12,828 bases of DNA from Planctomycetota bacterium (GTDB taxonomy: Bacteria > Planctomycetota > Phycisphaerae > UBA1845 > PWPN01): NCBI GenBank assembly GCA_016209665.1, contig JACQVT010000830.1, positions 1 to 12,828 on the forward strand, given 5' to 3'. Positions within the stretch are counted from its first letter, which is position 1. The number at the start of each line of letters is the position of its first letter. The notes below the pieces were generated by a model. That model ran no database searches. It was not told the DNA's origin and saw nothing but the letters and a program-made list of their open reading frames with translations. The position numbers and the translations under genes are program-made. Below, in pieces: positions 1 through 8,341 of this stretch.

Positions 1-212
1 ACGCGACCAGCGAACGCCGCATCGGCGTGCTACTATTCAAACGCTCCATCGTTCACGTACTGCAACCGGATAGACGCACCAATGATGCTACAGTCTCCAA
101 AAAAGAAATGCTTTCTCTTGTGCGTCTTGTGCATTTTCGTGGCTGAATGGATCTCCTGGGACAACCCGCCATGCTTCTCATCCGCAACAGCGTCCGCGCT
201 ACCTGGGAACGG
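1..212. other. Left-edge stretch, no confident gene
   Basis: This stretch lies downstream of the last minus-strand gene and is less G+C-rich than the genes. Two weak possibilities are visible. On the plus strand, the frame beginning at base 3 is open to a TGA at 144-146, then open again to a TGA at 228-230. Its codons lack the strong G/C third-position bias of the real genes, so it may be the decayed end of a convergent gene. On the minus strand, an ATG at 47-49 opens a frame (beginning MERLNSSTPMRR) that runs off the window, without a clear ribosome binding site. Neither resembles a family I recognise. Confidence 0.3.
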
Positions 213-1328
213 CTACGCATCGACCCATGAACTCCGGTCGCCGGCGAAGGCGTGCAGAATCCACCCCATGTGATAGGGCCGGGTCTCGTAGTCCACGCTG
301 CGTGGCGGAAACAGCAGCTCAACGCCCGGCGCGCGTAGCGACGAGTGCACGCTGCTGACGGCGGCCTGCAATCGCCGCGCCAGCTTGCGAGGCTCGCGCC
401 GAGCCACCTTCCGCCAGATGACCTGCGCCTCCCGGTCGATCAGCGAGCCGTCCAGCTCCGGCGGTTCGTACAGCCACCGCACACCGCGCTTGATGGAGTC
501 CGTGTGATCGTCGCCGCCGGCACGCTCCAGGGCCAGCAGGGCCATCGGTCCCATCCCGTCCTGGTGGACGGCATACACGGGGAAGCGCTCGAGCACTTGG
601 CCGGTCCGGACGTCGTAGTGCCACCACCACTGACCATCGGACCCTTGTAGCTCACACATCCGCGTCGCGCACCGTCGCGCCATGTCGATCGCCCGCTCGT
701 CGCCGGTGGCCAGGTAGAACGCGGACAGGGCCTGAATCGGGTAGGCCAGATCGGCATAACAGCACACGTGGGCCCGGAATCGAGACGGACACGCGCCCTC
801 GGGGTAGTGCGGGAACAGCCCCGAGACCTCCCGGAACGATGCCATCAACCGGTCGGCGATCCTCCGGGTCAGGGCCTCGTCGTCCGCAGCGCTCCCCGGC
901 ATCGCCAGGGCTGCGAGAGACCAGGCCAGTTCGACGGTCGGGATCGGCCCGTCGTCGGGCCGCATCGACCGCAACCGTTCCAGCGCGACCGACGCCCTGG
1001 GGTGCCCCAGAACACGGGCCGCCCAGAGCGTCAAGGCGACTTCGCCCGGATCTTCGGCCCGACTGGCCGCATCGAGCAGACCGCCGCAAATCTCTTCCCG
1101 GCTGTTCCCGTGGAGGATCTCTCGGCCCAGCGTCTCCGATTCGCCGGCCAAGCCGATCAGGACGATGGCCGTGTAGCGGCGGCTGATGCCTTCCAGCACG
1201 TCCATGCCACGCCGCCGGCGCAACCGAAAGGCGAACAGACGCTGGTCGGGCCGGTACATGCGCGGCAGGGCGCTCAGGGCGATCGAACGCATGTCCGCCA
1301 CGGCGGAGTTCAGATCAAACTGACTCAT
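213..1328 (-). CDS. Alpha/alpha-toroid (prenyltransferase/cyclase-like fold) protein of an EPS locus, function unknown
   Basis: The protein has 371 residues if it starts at the ATG at 1326-1328 (MSQFDLNS); a TTG three codons upstream is possible but less attractive, and neither has a clear Shine-Dalgarno sequence. It shows repeating amphipathic helices with regular small-residue and tryptophan positions, as in alpha/alpha-toroid proteins. An aromatic patch (DGQWWWHYD) is followed by HQDGMGPMALLALERA, which looks like an active-site or sugar-binding surface. The C-terminus carries a second conserved-looking block (YETRPYHMGWILHAFAG). There is no signal peptide or membrane segment. It begins 55 bp after the Wza-like gene, so it is probably cotranscribed. 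Similar toroid folds occur in glycosidases, polysaccharide lyases and uronosyl epimerases, so polymer trimming or modification is plausible. The coding assignment is firm; the function is inference. Confidence 0.8.
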   Translation of the reverse strand: MSQFDLNSAVADMRSIALSALPRMYRPDQRLFAFRLRRRRGMDVLEGISRRYTAIVLIGLAGESETLGREILHGNSREEICGGLLDAASRAEDPGEVALTLWAARVLGHPRASVALERLRSMRPDDGPIPTVELAWSLAALAMPGSAADDEALTRRIADRLMASFREVSGLFPHYPEGACPSRFRAHVCCYADLAYPIQALSAFYLATGDERAIDMARRCATRMCELQGSDGQWWWHYDVRTGQVLERFPVYAVHQDGMGPMALLALERAGGDDHTDSIKRGVRWLYEPPELDGSLIDREAQVIWRKVARREPRKLARRLQAAVSSVHSSLRAPGVELLFPPRSVDYETRPYHMGWILHAFAGDRSSWVDA

Positions 1329-1383
1329 CAAGTGCAAGACGGGTTTTCGACGCGTCTGCGGCCCGCGTTTAGATCACGTCCCA

Positions 1384-2616
1384 TCACGGCGGCGACTGTA
1401 GAAGCTGGTTCGCCCGCTGGATGCCCGCACCGCGCTGCAAGAAACCCAGCGGGTCGAACTGATCCTGCAAGCCGCCACCCTGCCGGCCGCCCGCTAGGCC
1501 CTGCCGTGCAGCGGTATTAAACGGGTTGGCCCCCGTGCTGCTGTAGTCGAACCCGTAGCCGGCGGTGGCCGTACCGCCCACACGCAAGAAGACGTTCTTG
1601 TTGACCCAGTCCTGAATCCTGGTTTCCAGGCTCTCGGGTACCCACAGGATGTCCCCCGCGGCGAGGGTGATATTGGGATCCTTGCCGGTGGCGACCCGAT
1701 CCAGATTGAGCTTGACCTGCACGTCCTGGCCGTCAGGCATCCGCCGGATGAGCGTCGCCTCGTGAGGCGTGACGTCCGTCCGCAAGCCGCCCGAACTGGC
1801 CAGGGCCTGCAAAAGGGTCACGGGCACGCCCGACGGGAAAATCTGCGGCCTCGGTGCGTTCACCAGACCGCCCACGAAGATCGTGTTCGGGGTGGCCGCG
1901 CGCACGGTGACGATGTCGCCACTTTCCAACGGGGCCAGGGCCAGGGCCGTTTGCAGCCCCACCGGCTCGGTCAGTTGCAGCTCGGCGCTCTGACCAGGTT
2001 CCCGCAAGCGCTGCAAGACCACCTCGCCCGATGCCAGTTCGGACAAACCGCCCGCAGCCACAACCGCGTGCAGCAGGTTGCGGTCCGTCCGCTTCAAACT
2101 GACCAGGCCGGGCAGGGCGACTGAGCCGACCACCAGGACATCCGTCGTCTCCGTGTCGACGAGCGAAACATAAACCACCGCCTCGCGGTAAACCTTGGGC
2201 ACATAGGCGCTGCGGATCGCCTGCTCGACGGCTTCGAGGGCCAGATCACCCAGGTGGACCTTGCCCAGACCGGGCATCTCAGCGTCGCCGTTGCGGTCGA
2301 GCCGCACATCCAGAGGCGGGAGTTGGCCCTGCTGATCCATGCCGGTCATGACCACGCGGAGCACATCGCCCGGCCCGACCTGGTAGGGCCCCAGAGCCTC
2401 GTTGATCATCGCCTTGGCCTGCTCCGGCGTCGTGGCGGGTTGTGTCGCCGGCGTCTTGTGGACCTGCTTCTCCTGGATCTCCTGGAACTCGGCAAGGCTG
2501 ATGCGGTGTTCCTCACAACCTCCAACAGCGCCGATGACCATCCCACCCAATGCCACTAGTCGGACTGCCGACGCCCCAATCCCGCTGCGTGTGTCGAGCC
2601 GTCTATGCCCGCTCAT
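1384..2616 (-). CDS. Wza-like polysaccharide export lipoprotein (Poly_export + SLBB domains)
   Basis: This 410-residue protein should form the outer-membrane channel of a Wza/Wzc-type export machine. I chose the ATG at 2614-2616 because it has an AGGAG at good spacing and gives a lipoprotein signal: basic MSGHRRLDTR, a hydrophobic stretch to about residue 31, then a VGGC lipobox with Cys34. The upstream frame extends to 2811 but adds only a basic, non-conserved stretch. Residues about 76-153 match the polysaccharide export domain (YQVGPGDVLRVVM at the start). Two SLBB-like domains follow at about 159-237 (VLVVGSVALPGLVSL) and 246-326 (IFVGGLVNAPRPQIF, ending AGDILWVPE). The segment near residues 334-356 (IQDWVNKNVFLRVGG) may be the outer-membrane helix. 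The Gly/Gln-rich last 50 residues are unusual. It lies 77 bp after the phosphoglycosyl transferase fusion and partners naturally with the Wzc-like protein. Confidence 0.93.
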   Translation of the reverse strand: MSGHRRLDTRSGIGASAVRLVALGGMVIGAVGGCEEHRISLAEFQEIQEKQVHKTPATQPATTPEQAKAMINEALGPYQVGPGDVLRVVMTGMDQQGQLPPLDVRLDRNGDAEMPGLGKVHLGDLALEAVEQAIRSAYVPKVYREAVVYVSLVDTETTDVLVVGSVALPGLVSLKRTDRNLLHAVVAAGGLSELASGEVVLQRLREPGQSAELQLTEPVGLQTALALAPLESGDIVTVRAATPNTIFVGGLVNAPRPQIFPSGVPVTLLQALASSGGLRTDVTPHEATLIRRMPDGQDVQVKLNLDRVATGKDPNITLAAGDILWVPESLETRIQDWVNKNVFLRVGGTATAGYGFDYSSTGANPFNTAARQGLAGGRQGGGLQDQFDPLGFLQRGAGIQRANQLLQSPP

Positions 2617-2625
2617 GCGTCGAGT

Positions 2626-2630
2626 CTCCT
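2626..2630 (-). promoter_or_regulatory. Ribosome binding site deciding the Wza-like start
   Basis: The minus strand reads AGGAG here, with nine bases between it and the ATG at 2614-2616. This supports the internal start that yields an intact lipoprotein signal, rather than the longer upstream frame. Confidence 0.6.
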
Positions 2631-2693
2631 GTCCAACGCCGACCAGACCCCCGCAAAAAGTCCTCCTGTATTTTCGGCGAAGCCTGGGTCGTT

Positions 2694-4523
2694 TCATGAG
2701 GCCGACGCGATTCTTGGGCGGGTGCTGCCCCCGCCAGCCAAGCCCGGACGGATGCTCCAACGCAGGAATGACTGCTTTCCGCCGGCGGCTCGGCCCGGCC
2801 GGACCAGCCAACTCAGGGGTACACTCCAGCGACCGCCCAGGCTCACCACCGTGGCCAGAATGATCTTAAGGTCGAGCCGGAACGACAGATGCCGGACGTA
2901 AGTGAGGTCGTAGTAGATCCACTCGTGAAACCCGCCCCGGGACCGATCGGCGTCCCGACAGATCTGCCACAGACCCGTAATGCCGGGCCGGACCGAAAGC
3001 CGGGCCCGCCGCCATTGCACGCAGATCTGGTTCTCCCGGAACGGGGAGGGCCTCGGGCCGACGAGGCTCATTTGGCCGGCCAACACATTCAGGAGCTGGG
3101 GCAACTCGTCCACGTTGGTGCCCCGCAGCCAGCGGCCGATTCGCGTCACCCTCGGGTCCCGGTCGAGTTTGAACTGCGGGCCGTCCACCTCGCTGTTCTT
3201 GTAGAGATCGGGCTGCTTGCTGTGGGCGTCCTGCACCATCGTGCGAAACTTGATGCAGGAGAATTCACGGCCGTCCTTGCCTTCACGACGGTGGCGGAAG
3301 AGGACCGGCCCCTTGGAATCCAGCCTGATCAGGACCCCAGCCAGTACAAGGAGAGGGGACAAGAGTACCAGCCCAACGGCAGCCACGGCAGTGTCCATGA
3401 TTCGCTTGGCAGCCAGGCCCGCCATCCGGCTTCTATGGGGGGCGGAGTCCAACGGTCGGGCGAAAGACCCGGCACCGCTGTCCAGTGCATGGAGCCACTC
3501 GTGACCCTGTACGCTGGGCCAAGGGGTGGCGTCCGGAGAGCAGACATCGGAGGGGCCCGGTCGGTGAGCAGCCACGACCCGTTGCCGCACCGTCATCCCG
3601 CGCGGCACTGTGGTACCCGCCCGGAGCACCGACTGGGCGATCACGGTTCGAGGCCCAATCCGGCATCCGGTGCCAATCAGCGTGGGACCGATGATCGCGG
3701 CACCTTCCTCGATGCGACTGCGAGCCTGGATCAGCACGGGGGGAACCAGACGGACGGACGGATGCACGCTACAGCCGGATCCGACCCACACCCCCGGGAG
3801 GCGGGCGGAGAACCCGCGACTGGGTGGCTGGGCGAGGGCGTCGATGAGCGTCTGCTCGTTCAGGCCAAGAAACGCCTCCTCGACGGTCAGGTCGCAGACG
3901 GCGCAACTGACCGGCAGGTCGCGGCTGAGCAGCCCCTTGATGCCCAACTGATGCCGCAGTTCCTGCAGCGTTTCAAAGCGAAGTCCGCACAAGGCCCGGG
4001 CCGGAGCCACGGAGCAAACGATGGCCCCGTCCGCCACCTCCGACCAGTTGCCCGGGCTGTATAGCCGCCGGACCCGCCGGATGCGGCCGTCCCGGTCGCA
4101 CTCGATTCGCTCCGTGGCCCGTTCGGGATCCGACCCGATGGAGACCACGTGAGTCACCCCCCGGTAGTCGGCGAGGCTCTTGTCCACTTCGGCAACTCCG
4201 GGACCCCCCAGCGGCCAGCTCCGGGCCTCAAGGATCAACAGGTAATCGGTGGTCTCGTAGTTATCGAGCGCCGATGCCAACCGTGCCGGTGCGATGGTTC
4301 TGAGGGTCAGGCCCTCATCGGGGTGGACGCACGCTGAGTAATCGGGGCCGTCCGATCCGGCGGCAAGAATCAGGATCTCGCGCCGCCCCAGACCAGCGAG
4401 CCGGTCGATCACGCCGTCCAGGACCGAACCCAACCCCAACGGCAGGGCCAGCAGGGAATCCGCCCCGCCTTCGCGTCCGGCGTAGCCCGTTCGGCAATCG
4501 ATGATGAGCGGGATCAGTCGCAT
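2694..4523 (-). CDS. Degenerate nucleotidyltransferase/beta-helix fused to a phosphoglycosyl transferase (WcaJ/ExoY-type)
   Basis: The protein has 609 residues from the ATG at 4521-4523 ([10 protein letters not shown]). The frame stays open to 4736, but those extra residues are translated spacer repeat, so I exclude them; no strong ribosome site marks the chosen start. Residues 1-240 resemble a sugar nucleotidyltransferase without its signature: the usual GGxGTR loop is absent and the metal-binding GD position reads LILEARSW. Residues 245-315 are left-handed beta-helix hexapeptides ([18 protein letters not shown]). Residues 370-570 are a clear bacterial sugar transferase, with a membrane hairpin at 376-398, [12 protein letters not shown], the catalytic-region block [29 protein letters not shown] and [19 protein letters not shown]. 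This part should transfer a sugar phosphate to undecaprenyl phosphate at the inner membrane, the first step of repeat-unit synthesis. The multi-pass N-terminus of WcaJ-type enzymes is replaced by the pseudo-nucleotidyltransferase module. The C-terminal 40 residues look disordered. Confidence 0.88.
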   Translation of the reverse strand: MRLIPLIIDCRTGYAGREGGADSLLALPLGLGSVLDGVIDRLAGLGRREILILAAGSDGPDYSACVHPDEGLTLRTIAPARLASALDNYETTDYLLILEARSWPLGGPGVAEVDKSLADYRGVTHVVSIGSDPERATERIECDRDGRIRRVRRLYSPGNWSEVADGAIVCSVAPARALCGLRFETLQELRHQLGIKGLLSRDLPVSCAVCDLTVEEAFLGLNEQTLIDALAQPPSRGFSARLPGVWVGSGCSVHPSVRLVPPVLIQARSRIEEGAAIIGPTLIGTGCRIGPRTVIAQSVLRAGTTVPRGMTVRQRVVAAHRPGPSDVCSPDATPWPSVQGHEWLHALDSGAGSFARPLDSAPHRSRMAGLAAKRIMDTAVAAVGLVLLSPLLVLAGVLIRLDSKGPVLFRHRREGKDGREFSCIKFRTMVQDAHSKQPDLYKNSEVDGPQFKLDRDPRVTRIGRWLRGTNVDELPQLLNVLAGQMSLVGPRPSPFRENQICVQWRRARLSVRPGITGLWQICRDADRSRGGFHEWIYYDLTYVRHLSFRLDLKIILATVVSLGGRWSVPLSWLVRPGRAAGGKQSFLRWSIRPGLAGGGSTRPRIASAS

Positions 4524-4531
4524 TGCATCGC

Positions 4532-4720
4532 GATTCGGGCCTCGGGAATCGGGATTCGGGATTCGGGGGGCGGGCATCCTGGCCGCCTTCTTCTCCGCGT
4601 CGCCCGCGTCCCCCAGTCCCCGCGTCCTTCTTCCCCGGGTCCCGGGCCCCGAGCCCCGCTCCCTAAGTCTCCTGGCCGCCTTCTTCCCCGGGTCCCGGGC
4701 CCCGAGCGAGCCCCGCTCCT
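4532..4720. repeat. Low-complexity G+C-rich repeat tract between wzc-like and transferase genes
   Basis: The tract has two parts. Near 4532-4570, short direct repeats of the form CGGGATTCGGGATTCGGG occur. Further on, a 29-bp unit is duplicated exactly at 4626-4654 and 4679-4707 (period 53); it begins CCTTCTTCCCCGGGTCCCGG. The word CCTGGCCGCCTTCTTC also occurs at 4578-4593 and 4671-4686. The second 29-bp copy is followed by an extra GAGC duplication. The stop codon and last roughly 15 codons of the wzc-like gene lie inside the tract, while the next gene probably starts just beyond it. I recall similar CCCGAATCCCG repeats scattered between genes in planctomycete genomes, but cannot confirm this here. 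Confidence 0.8.
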
Positions 4721-7059
4721 TTCGTCGCGTACGCATACTCCCCGTAACCGTAGTGGTAGGAGGCGGAGGGCGTGTCGCCGCCGATCATGACCACCCCGAG
4801 GACGCCACTCCGGGTCGCCGCCAGGTGGCCGAACGCCGTCCAGGCCTCCGCTCGACGGTTGTGGGATGCCTTGAGGACCAGCAGGGTCCCATCCACATGG
4901 CCGGCCAGAATGCGAGCGTCCGCCACCGGCAGGACCGGGGGGCTGTCCAGAATCACGAAGTCGTACGACCGCTTCCATCGGACCATGCAGTCGGCGAAGA
5001 TGCCGTTGGCCAGGACCTCCGGGTTGAATGTTTCCTGCATGTTCCCCATGGGCAGGACATCGAGGAAGGGCATCGCCGTCCGCTGGATGGCCCGCACATC
5101 GTCGACCGCACGGCTGAGCAGGGCGGCCAGACCTGGGCCTTCATTGAGGCCAAGCCGGCTGGAAAACGAGGGCCGGTAGAAGTCACCCTCGACCAGCAGC
5201 ACTTTCTTGCCGGTGGCGGCCAGACTCCGGGCCAGCAGCAGGGCCAGGCTGCTCTTACCCGCCTGCGAGGTGGGGCTCGTGATCAAGATGGCGCGTTCGC
5301 CCGTGGTGCTGCCCAGACGCTCCAGCAGTGCCGTCCGCACCATCCGGACGCCTTCCATCACCGACGTCAAACTGTTCGGTGCCGGATAGCCGTTGGTCAC
5401 GGCTTCCCCGGCGGGGCTGGCCAGCAGCGAATGGTCTGACGCCCCCCCCAGTTCTCTCGGGATGATCGCCTTCGCCAGCAACGGCAACCGCCCGAGGAAC
5501 GGCACCCGGTGAATATGCTGGATGTCGTCCACCTCGTGAATCCGCGAGTCGCTCATGTGGCGCAGGTAGCCCACCGCGAGGGCGGCCATCAGTGCTCCAG
5601 CCAGGGCCATCACGGACAGCAACGGCCGACGGTCGCGGTCCGGCTCGGATGGTTTGAGTCCGTAGGAGTCGACGGCGATCCGGCCCGGCGCCTTCGACTC
5701 CATTTCGAGCGAGGTCAAACGGTCGCGCACCGTCGCGAAGACCTGTTCCTTCTCGCGAACCTGTTCCTCGTTGCGAGCGATGTTCTGGATGTCCACCACC
5801 TTCTCGCGGAGTTTATCGATGTCCTTCTGAAGCAGGTCCCGTTCGAGTTCTTTGTCCGGAAGCAGTTGCTGCTGGACAACTTCGGGAGCCATGGAGGCCG
5901 CCGGCAAGCTGGCGGGGTTCGACTGCGTCTCGGCGCGGTGCTTCCATCGCTCCTTCAGTTGGGCCTCTCGATCGGCAAGCAGGCTGTCAGCGTGGCTGAC
6001 GTTCGAGGCCAGTTGCCTGATCCTGGGGTGCGACTCGCCAAACTCCTGGCGCGCGAGGTCCAGTTCGTGGCGGGCGTTCTTCATGGCCAGGTTGAGGTTC
6101 CGCCACTCGGCATCCTCCGCGTAGGCCGGGTCGGCCTCCGCCGGCGGGCTGTCGTCGAGGTCGGCGGGCTGGCTGGTGCCGCCGGTCTGGCGCTCCAGAC
6201 GATTCTTGAGGAGCTTGAAGCTCCTGTCGGCCTCCATGTACCTGGATTCGAGATCGTTCAGGTTCGTGCTAAGCTGGGTGCGGAGTTCCACTGAGTCCAT
6301 GAGTCCGGAGTCCCTCGACAACGTCCTCCGCAGCTCACGCAACCCTTTGATCTCGGTCTCGAGCGCCGCGTGCTGCTCTCGAACCTTCCCGATCAGTTCG
6401 ATGCTCTCCAGCCGCTCCCGCTCTTTCACAGCCCTGTAGTACTCGTCAACCACGGCATCCACGATGAGCTTGGCCTCGCCCCCCCGTTCCGTGCCGACCG
6501 TGATGCCGATGAGTTGCGTGTTGGGACGAGTCTGGACCTGCAAGGCCTTCGCCAGCCGCTCCAAGGGGGGCAGCGGCTCCCGCAGGAGCCGATGGCCCTC
6601 CTCCCGGTACCAGTGCGTCTCCCGGATGTCCTCGCGGTCCAGCACTCGTTCCAGAACCTTGGGATTTCGGATGGCGTTGACCTGCGTGTTCATGTACTCG
6701 CGGTACAGCGGCAGCATCCCGTTATTCTCGGTGGGATACACGATCTTGGGTACCACCGGCTCCACCCGGACCACGGCCGTGGACTCATAGGTAGGTATGG
6801 TGAACAGCCAGACGCACGGGATCGAGGGACCGGCAACGAGAACGAATACCGCCAGCATCAGCCATTTGTGACGGAGCAAGCCGTGGACCGAGACCGTCGA
6901 GGTATGGCCGGAATGGGAGTTGCTCAATGCCGGCTCGAAAACGTCGCTCGCGAGCAGTTCGGCGGCTCCGGGTCCCGCACTTGCGGGCCGCGCGGCGAGC
7001 ATCATCGTGCCCGAACCATCGGGACCGCGTCCTTGAGAATCTCTCGGTTGCTCAGCCAT
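4663..7059 (-). CDS. Wzc-like chain-length determinant / bacterial tyrosine kinase
   Basis: This 798-residue inner-membrane protein should control EPS polymerisation and export with the Wza-like partner. The start at 7057-7059 (MAEQPRDSQG) overlaps the preceding stop and has AGGAG upstream; the frame opens 21 codons earlier. Membrane segments lie at about 67-87 and 480-498, flanking a periplasmic region with a Wzz domain (about 60-215) and long coiled-coil helices (about 215-455). The cytoplasmic BY-kinase domain carries a Walker A with an altered loop (SPTSQAGKSS, 595-604, where SxxxGEGKS/T is usual), a Walker A' of VLLVEGDFYRP (620-630, Glu in place of the usual first Asp) and a Walker B FVILDSPP (701-708). 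A tyrosine cluster at 768, 770, 772, 775 and 777 is the expected autophosphorylation tail. The final residues, roughly 784-798, are encoded by a DNA repeat tract and are probably not conserved. Confidence 0.93.
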   Translation of the reverse strand: MAEQPRDSQGRGPDGSGTMMLAARPASAGPGAAELLASDVFEPALSNSHSGHTSTVSVHGLLRHKWLMLAVFVLVAGPSIPCVWLFTIPTYESTAVVRVEPVVPKIVYPTENNGMLPLYREYMNTQVNAIRNPKVLERVLDREDIRETHWYREEGHRLLREPLPPLERLAKALQVQTRPNTQLIGITVGTERGGEAKLIVDAVVDEYYRAVKERERLESIELIGKVREQHAALETEIKGLRELRRTLSRDSGLMDSVELRTQLSTNLNDLESRYMEADRSFKLLKNRLERQTGGTSQPADLDDSPPAEADPAYAEDAEWRNLNLAMKNARHELDLARQEFGESHPRIRQLASNVSHADSLLADREAQLKERWKHRAETQSNPASLPAASMAPEVVQQQLLPDKELERDLLQKDIDKLREKVVDIQNIARNEEQVREKEQVFATVRDRLTSLEMESKAPGRIAVDSYGLKPSEPDRDRRPLLSVMALAGALMAALAVGYLRHMSDSRIHEVDDIQHIHRVPFLGRLPLLAKAIIPRELGGASDHSLLASPAGEAVTNGYPAPNSLTSVMEGVRMVRTALLERLGSTTGERAILITSPTSQAGKSSLALLLARSLAATGKKVLLVEGDFYRPSFSSRLGLNEGPGLAALLSRAVDDVRAIQRTAMPFLDVLPMGNMQETFNPEVLANGIFADCMVRWKRSYDFVILDSPPVLPVADARILAGHVDGTLLVLKASHNRRAEAWTAFGHLAATRSGVLGVVMIGGDTPSASYHYGYGEYAYATKGAGLARGPGPGEEGGQET

Positions 7060-8341
7060 GATGTTCCCCCGCTCCTTCCAGTGAGTGCTGCGCGGCGCCA
7101 GGCCCGTGCAACGGCGCCGCATGAGTTGTGGCAGGTGAGAACGTCGTTAGCGGGCCGGCGTTCCAGACCGGGTACGGCCGACGGCCCGCGTTTGAGTGGG
7201 TGAGGACGGAAGCTTGAGCCGGCTTGCCCGCCGAAATCCGGGATGTCGCAACGGCGGGCAAACCCGGCCGCCCGTTTCCAAGATTCGCACACACGGTGCC
7301 TCGGACAACCGTACCAGCGTCGATCCGTGTCCCGTCGGTCAGCACACAGTCGTCCAGGATGGCATTTGAACCGATTTGACATCCAGACCAGATGATCGAT
7401 CGACTGACGACCGTCCGGGGCCCCAGCGTCGAACCCGCCCCGACAGTCGTGGGACCGACGATGAGGGCCTCGGCCCCGACCACGCAGTCAGGCTCGATGA
7501 TCATCGGACCGATGAGCTGGGCCGTCGGGCTGACGTGGGCCGTCTCGTGTATCCAAGCCTCATCCCGACGCAAATACTGGGAATCCATCCCACTCTCACG
7601 CGACATCCTCGTCACCGCCCACCGACACACGGAGATGTAGGACGGCGTGTCCAGGACACGGCCCGCGGCGCAGTGTCCGACGACATGGGTGATGACGCGT
7701 TTGCCTTGGGCGTACAGATGCGGCAGCAGAGTTTCCTTGATGTCCTGGTAGCCTTTCGCCGGAACAAGCTTCAATGCCTCCCGCGAGAACACATAGATGC
7801 CGGCCGGCTCCAGGTCTCCCTCGGTGGCCCGCCGGCGGGTCCCGGATCTCGTGGCCACGACGGTGACACAAGCGTCGGCTGTGCGGTGGGCTGCCAGCAA
7901 CGTCACCAGATCAAGACGCGGCACCACGGTGCCGTATATCACTACAAACAGCTCGGCGGGACTCACGAGCGCCGCATCGCGGAGGCTGCCCGCCGGCCCG
8001 CGGGGCATGACATCCTCGTAGTATTCGAGAGCCAGTCCCAACTCGTTACCGTCCTGAAGGCATCGGCGAAGATAGCCGGTGTCGCTGTTGGCACACAGAC
8101 TGGCCGTGCGTATCCCGTAGTCGTGAAGCCATCGCAGGGCGTGGCAGACCAGAGGCTCACCGGCGATCGGGATGGCCGGACGGCAGATGACCTCGTCGAG
8201 GAGGCAGTCGCCCCAGGAGTGCACCCCCGCCAGAACAATGCCATGCGCAACCGCCGGCCAGGGGGCGGCTTGATCACCCTCTATCGAGGGGGCCTCGCGG
8301 AAGCCGACGCTCCGTTGCGACTTCGATGCCATTCGTGTCAT
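7052..8341 (-). CDS. Sugar nucleotidyltransferase-like protein with left-handed beta-helix, catalytic motifs degenerate
   Basis: This 429-residue protein follows the plan of mannose-1-phosphate guanylyltransferase or glucose-1-phosphate thymidylyl/uridylyltransferase: an N-terminal nucleotide-binding domain (about 32-250) and a beta-helix (about 262-352; IIEPDCVVGAEALIVGPTTV). Retained landmarks are GIVLAG (34-39), RPAIPIAGEPLVCHAL (54-69) and PRGPAGSL (113-120). The phosphate-binding GGxGTR loop reads GVHSWGD, and the metal-binding GD reads VIYGTVV, so it may be inactive or regulatory. The last 75 residues have no recognisable fold. The start at 8339-8341 overlaps the upstream stop as ATGA and has AGGAGGGG eight bases upstream; an in-frame ATG three codons later is an alternative. 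Its end overlaps the wzc-like start by eight bases, indicating translational coupling. It is clearly related to the N-terminal module of the protein at 2694-4523. Confidence 0.88.
   Translation of the reverse strand: MTRMASKSQRSVGFREAPSIEGDQAAPWPAVAHGIVLAGVHSWGDCLLDEVICRPAIPIAGEPLVCHALRWLHDYGIRTASLCANSDTGYLRRCLQDGNELGLALEYYEDVMPRGPAGSLRDAALVSPAELFVVIYGTVVPRLDLVTLLAAHRTADACVTVVATRSGTRRRATEGDLEPAGIYVFSREALKLVPAKGYQDIKETLLPHLYAQGKRVITHVVGHCAAGRVLDTPSYISVCRWAVTRMSRESGMDSQYLRRDEAWIHETAHVSPTAQLIGPMIIEPDCVVGAEALIVGPTTVGAGSTLGPRTVVSRSIIWSGCQIGSNAILDDCVLTDGTRIDAGTVVRGTVCANLGNGRPGLPAVATSRISAGKPAQASVLTHSNAGRRPYPVWNAGPLTTFSPATTHAAPLHGPGAAQHSLEGAGEHHG
7072..7076 (-). promoter_or_regulatory. Ribosome binding site of the wzc-like gene
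   Basis: The minus strand reads GGAAGGAG around here, 12 bases before the ATG at 7057-7059, followed by a G-run closer to the start. It supports the start that overlaps the preceding gene rather than the one 21 codons upstream. Confidence 0.5.

Noticed and set aside
95..125. AGAGAAA/TTTCTTT hairpin with T-run on the minus strand, as an operon terminator
   Set aside because: The stem is almost all A-U/G-U with a three-base loop, too weak to call a terminator.
2889..4064. Plus-strand frame of 391 codons
   Set aside because: Antisense to the phosphoglycosyl transferase fusion, whose catalytic motifs fix the true strand.
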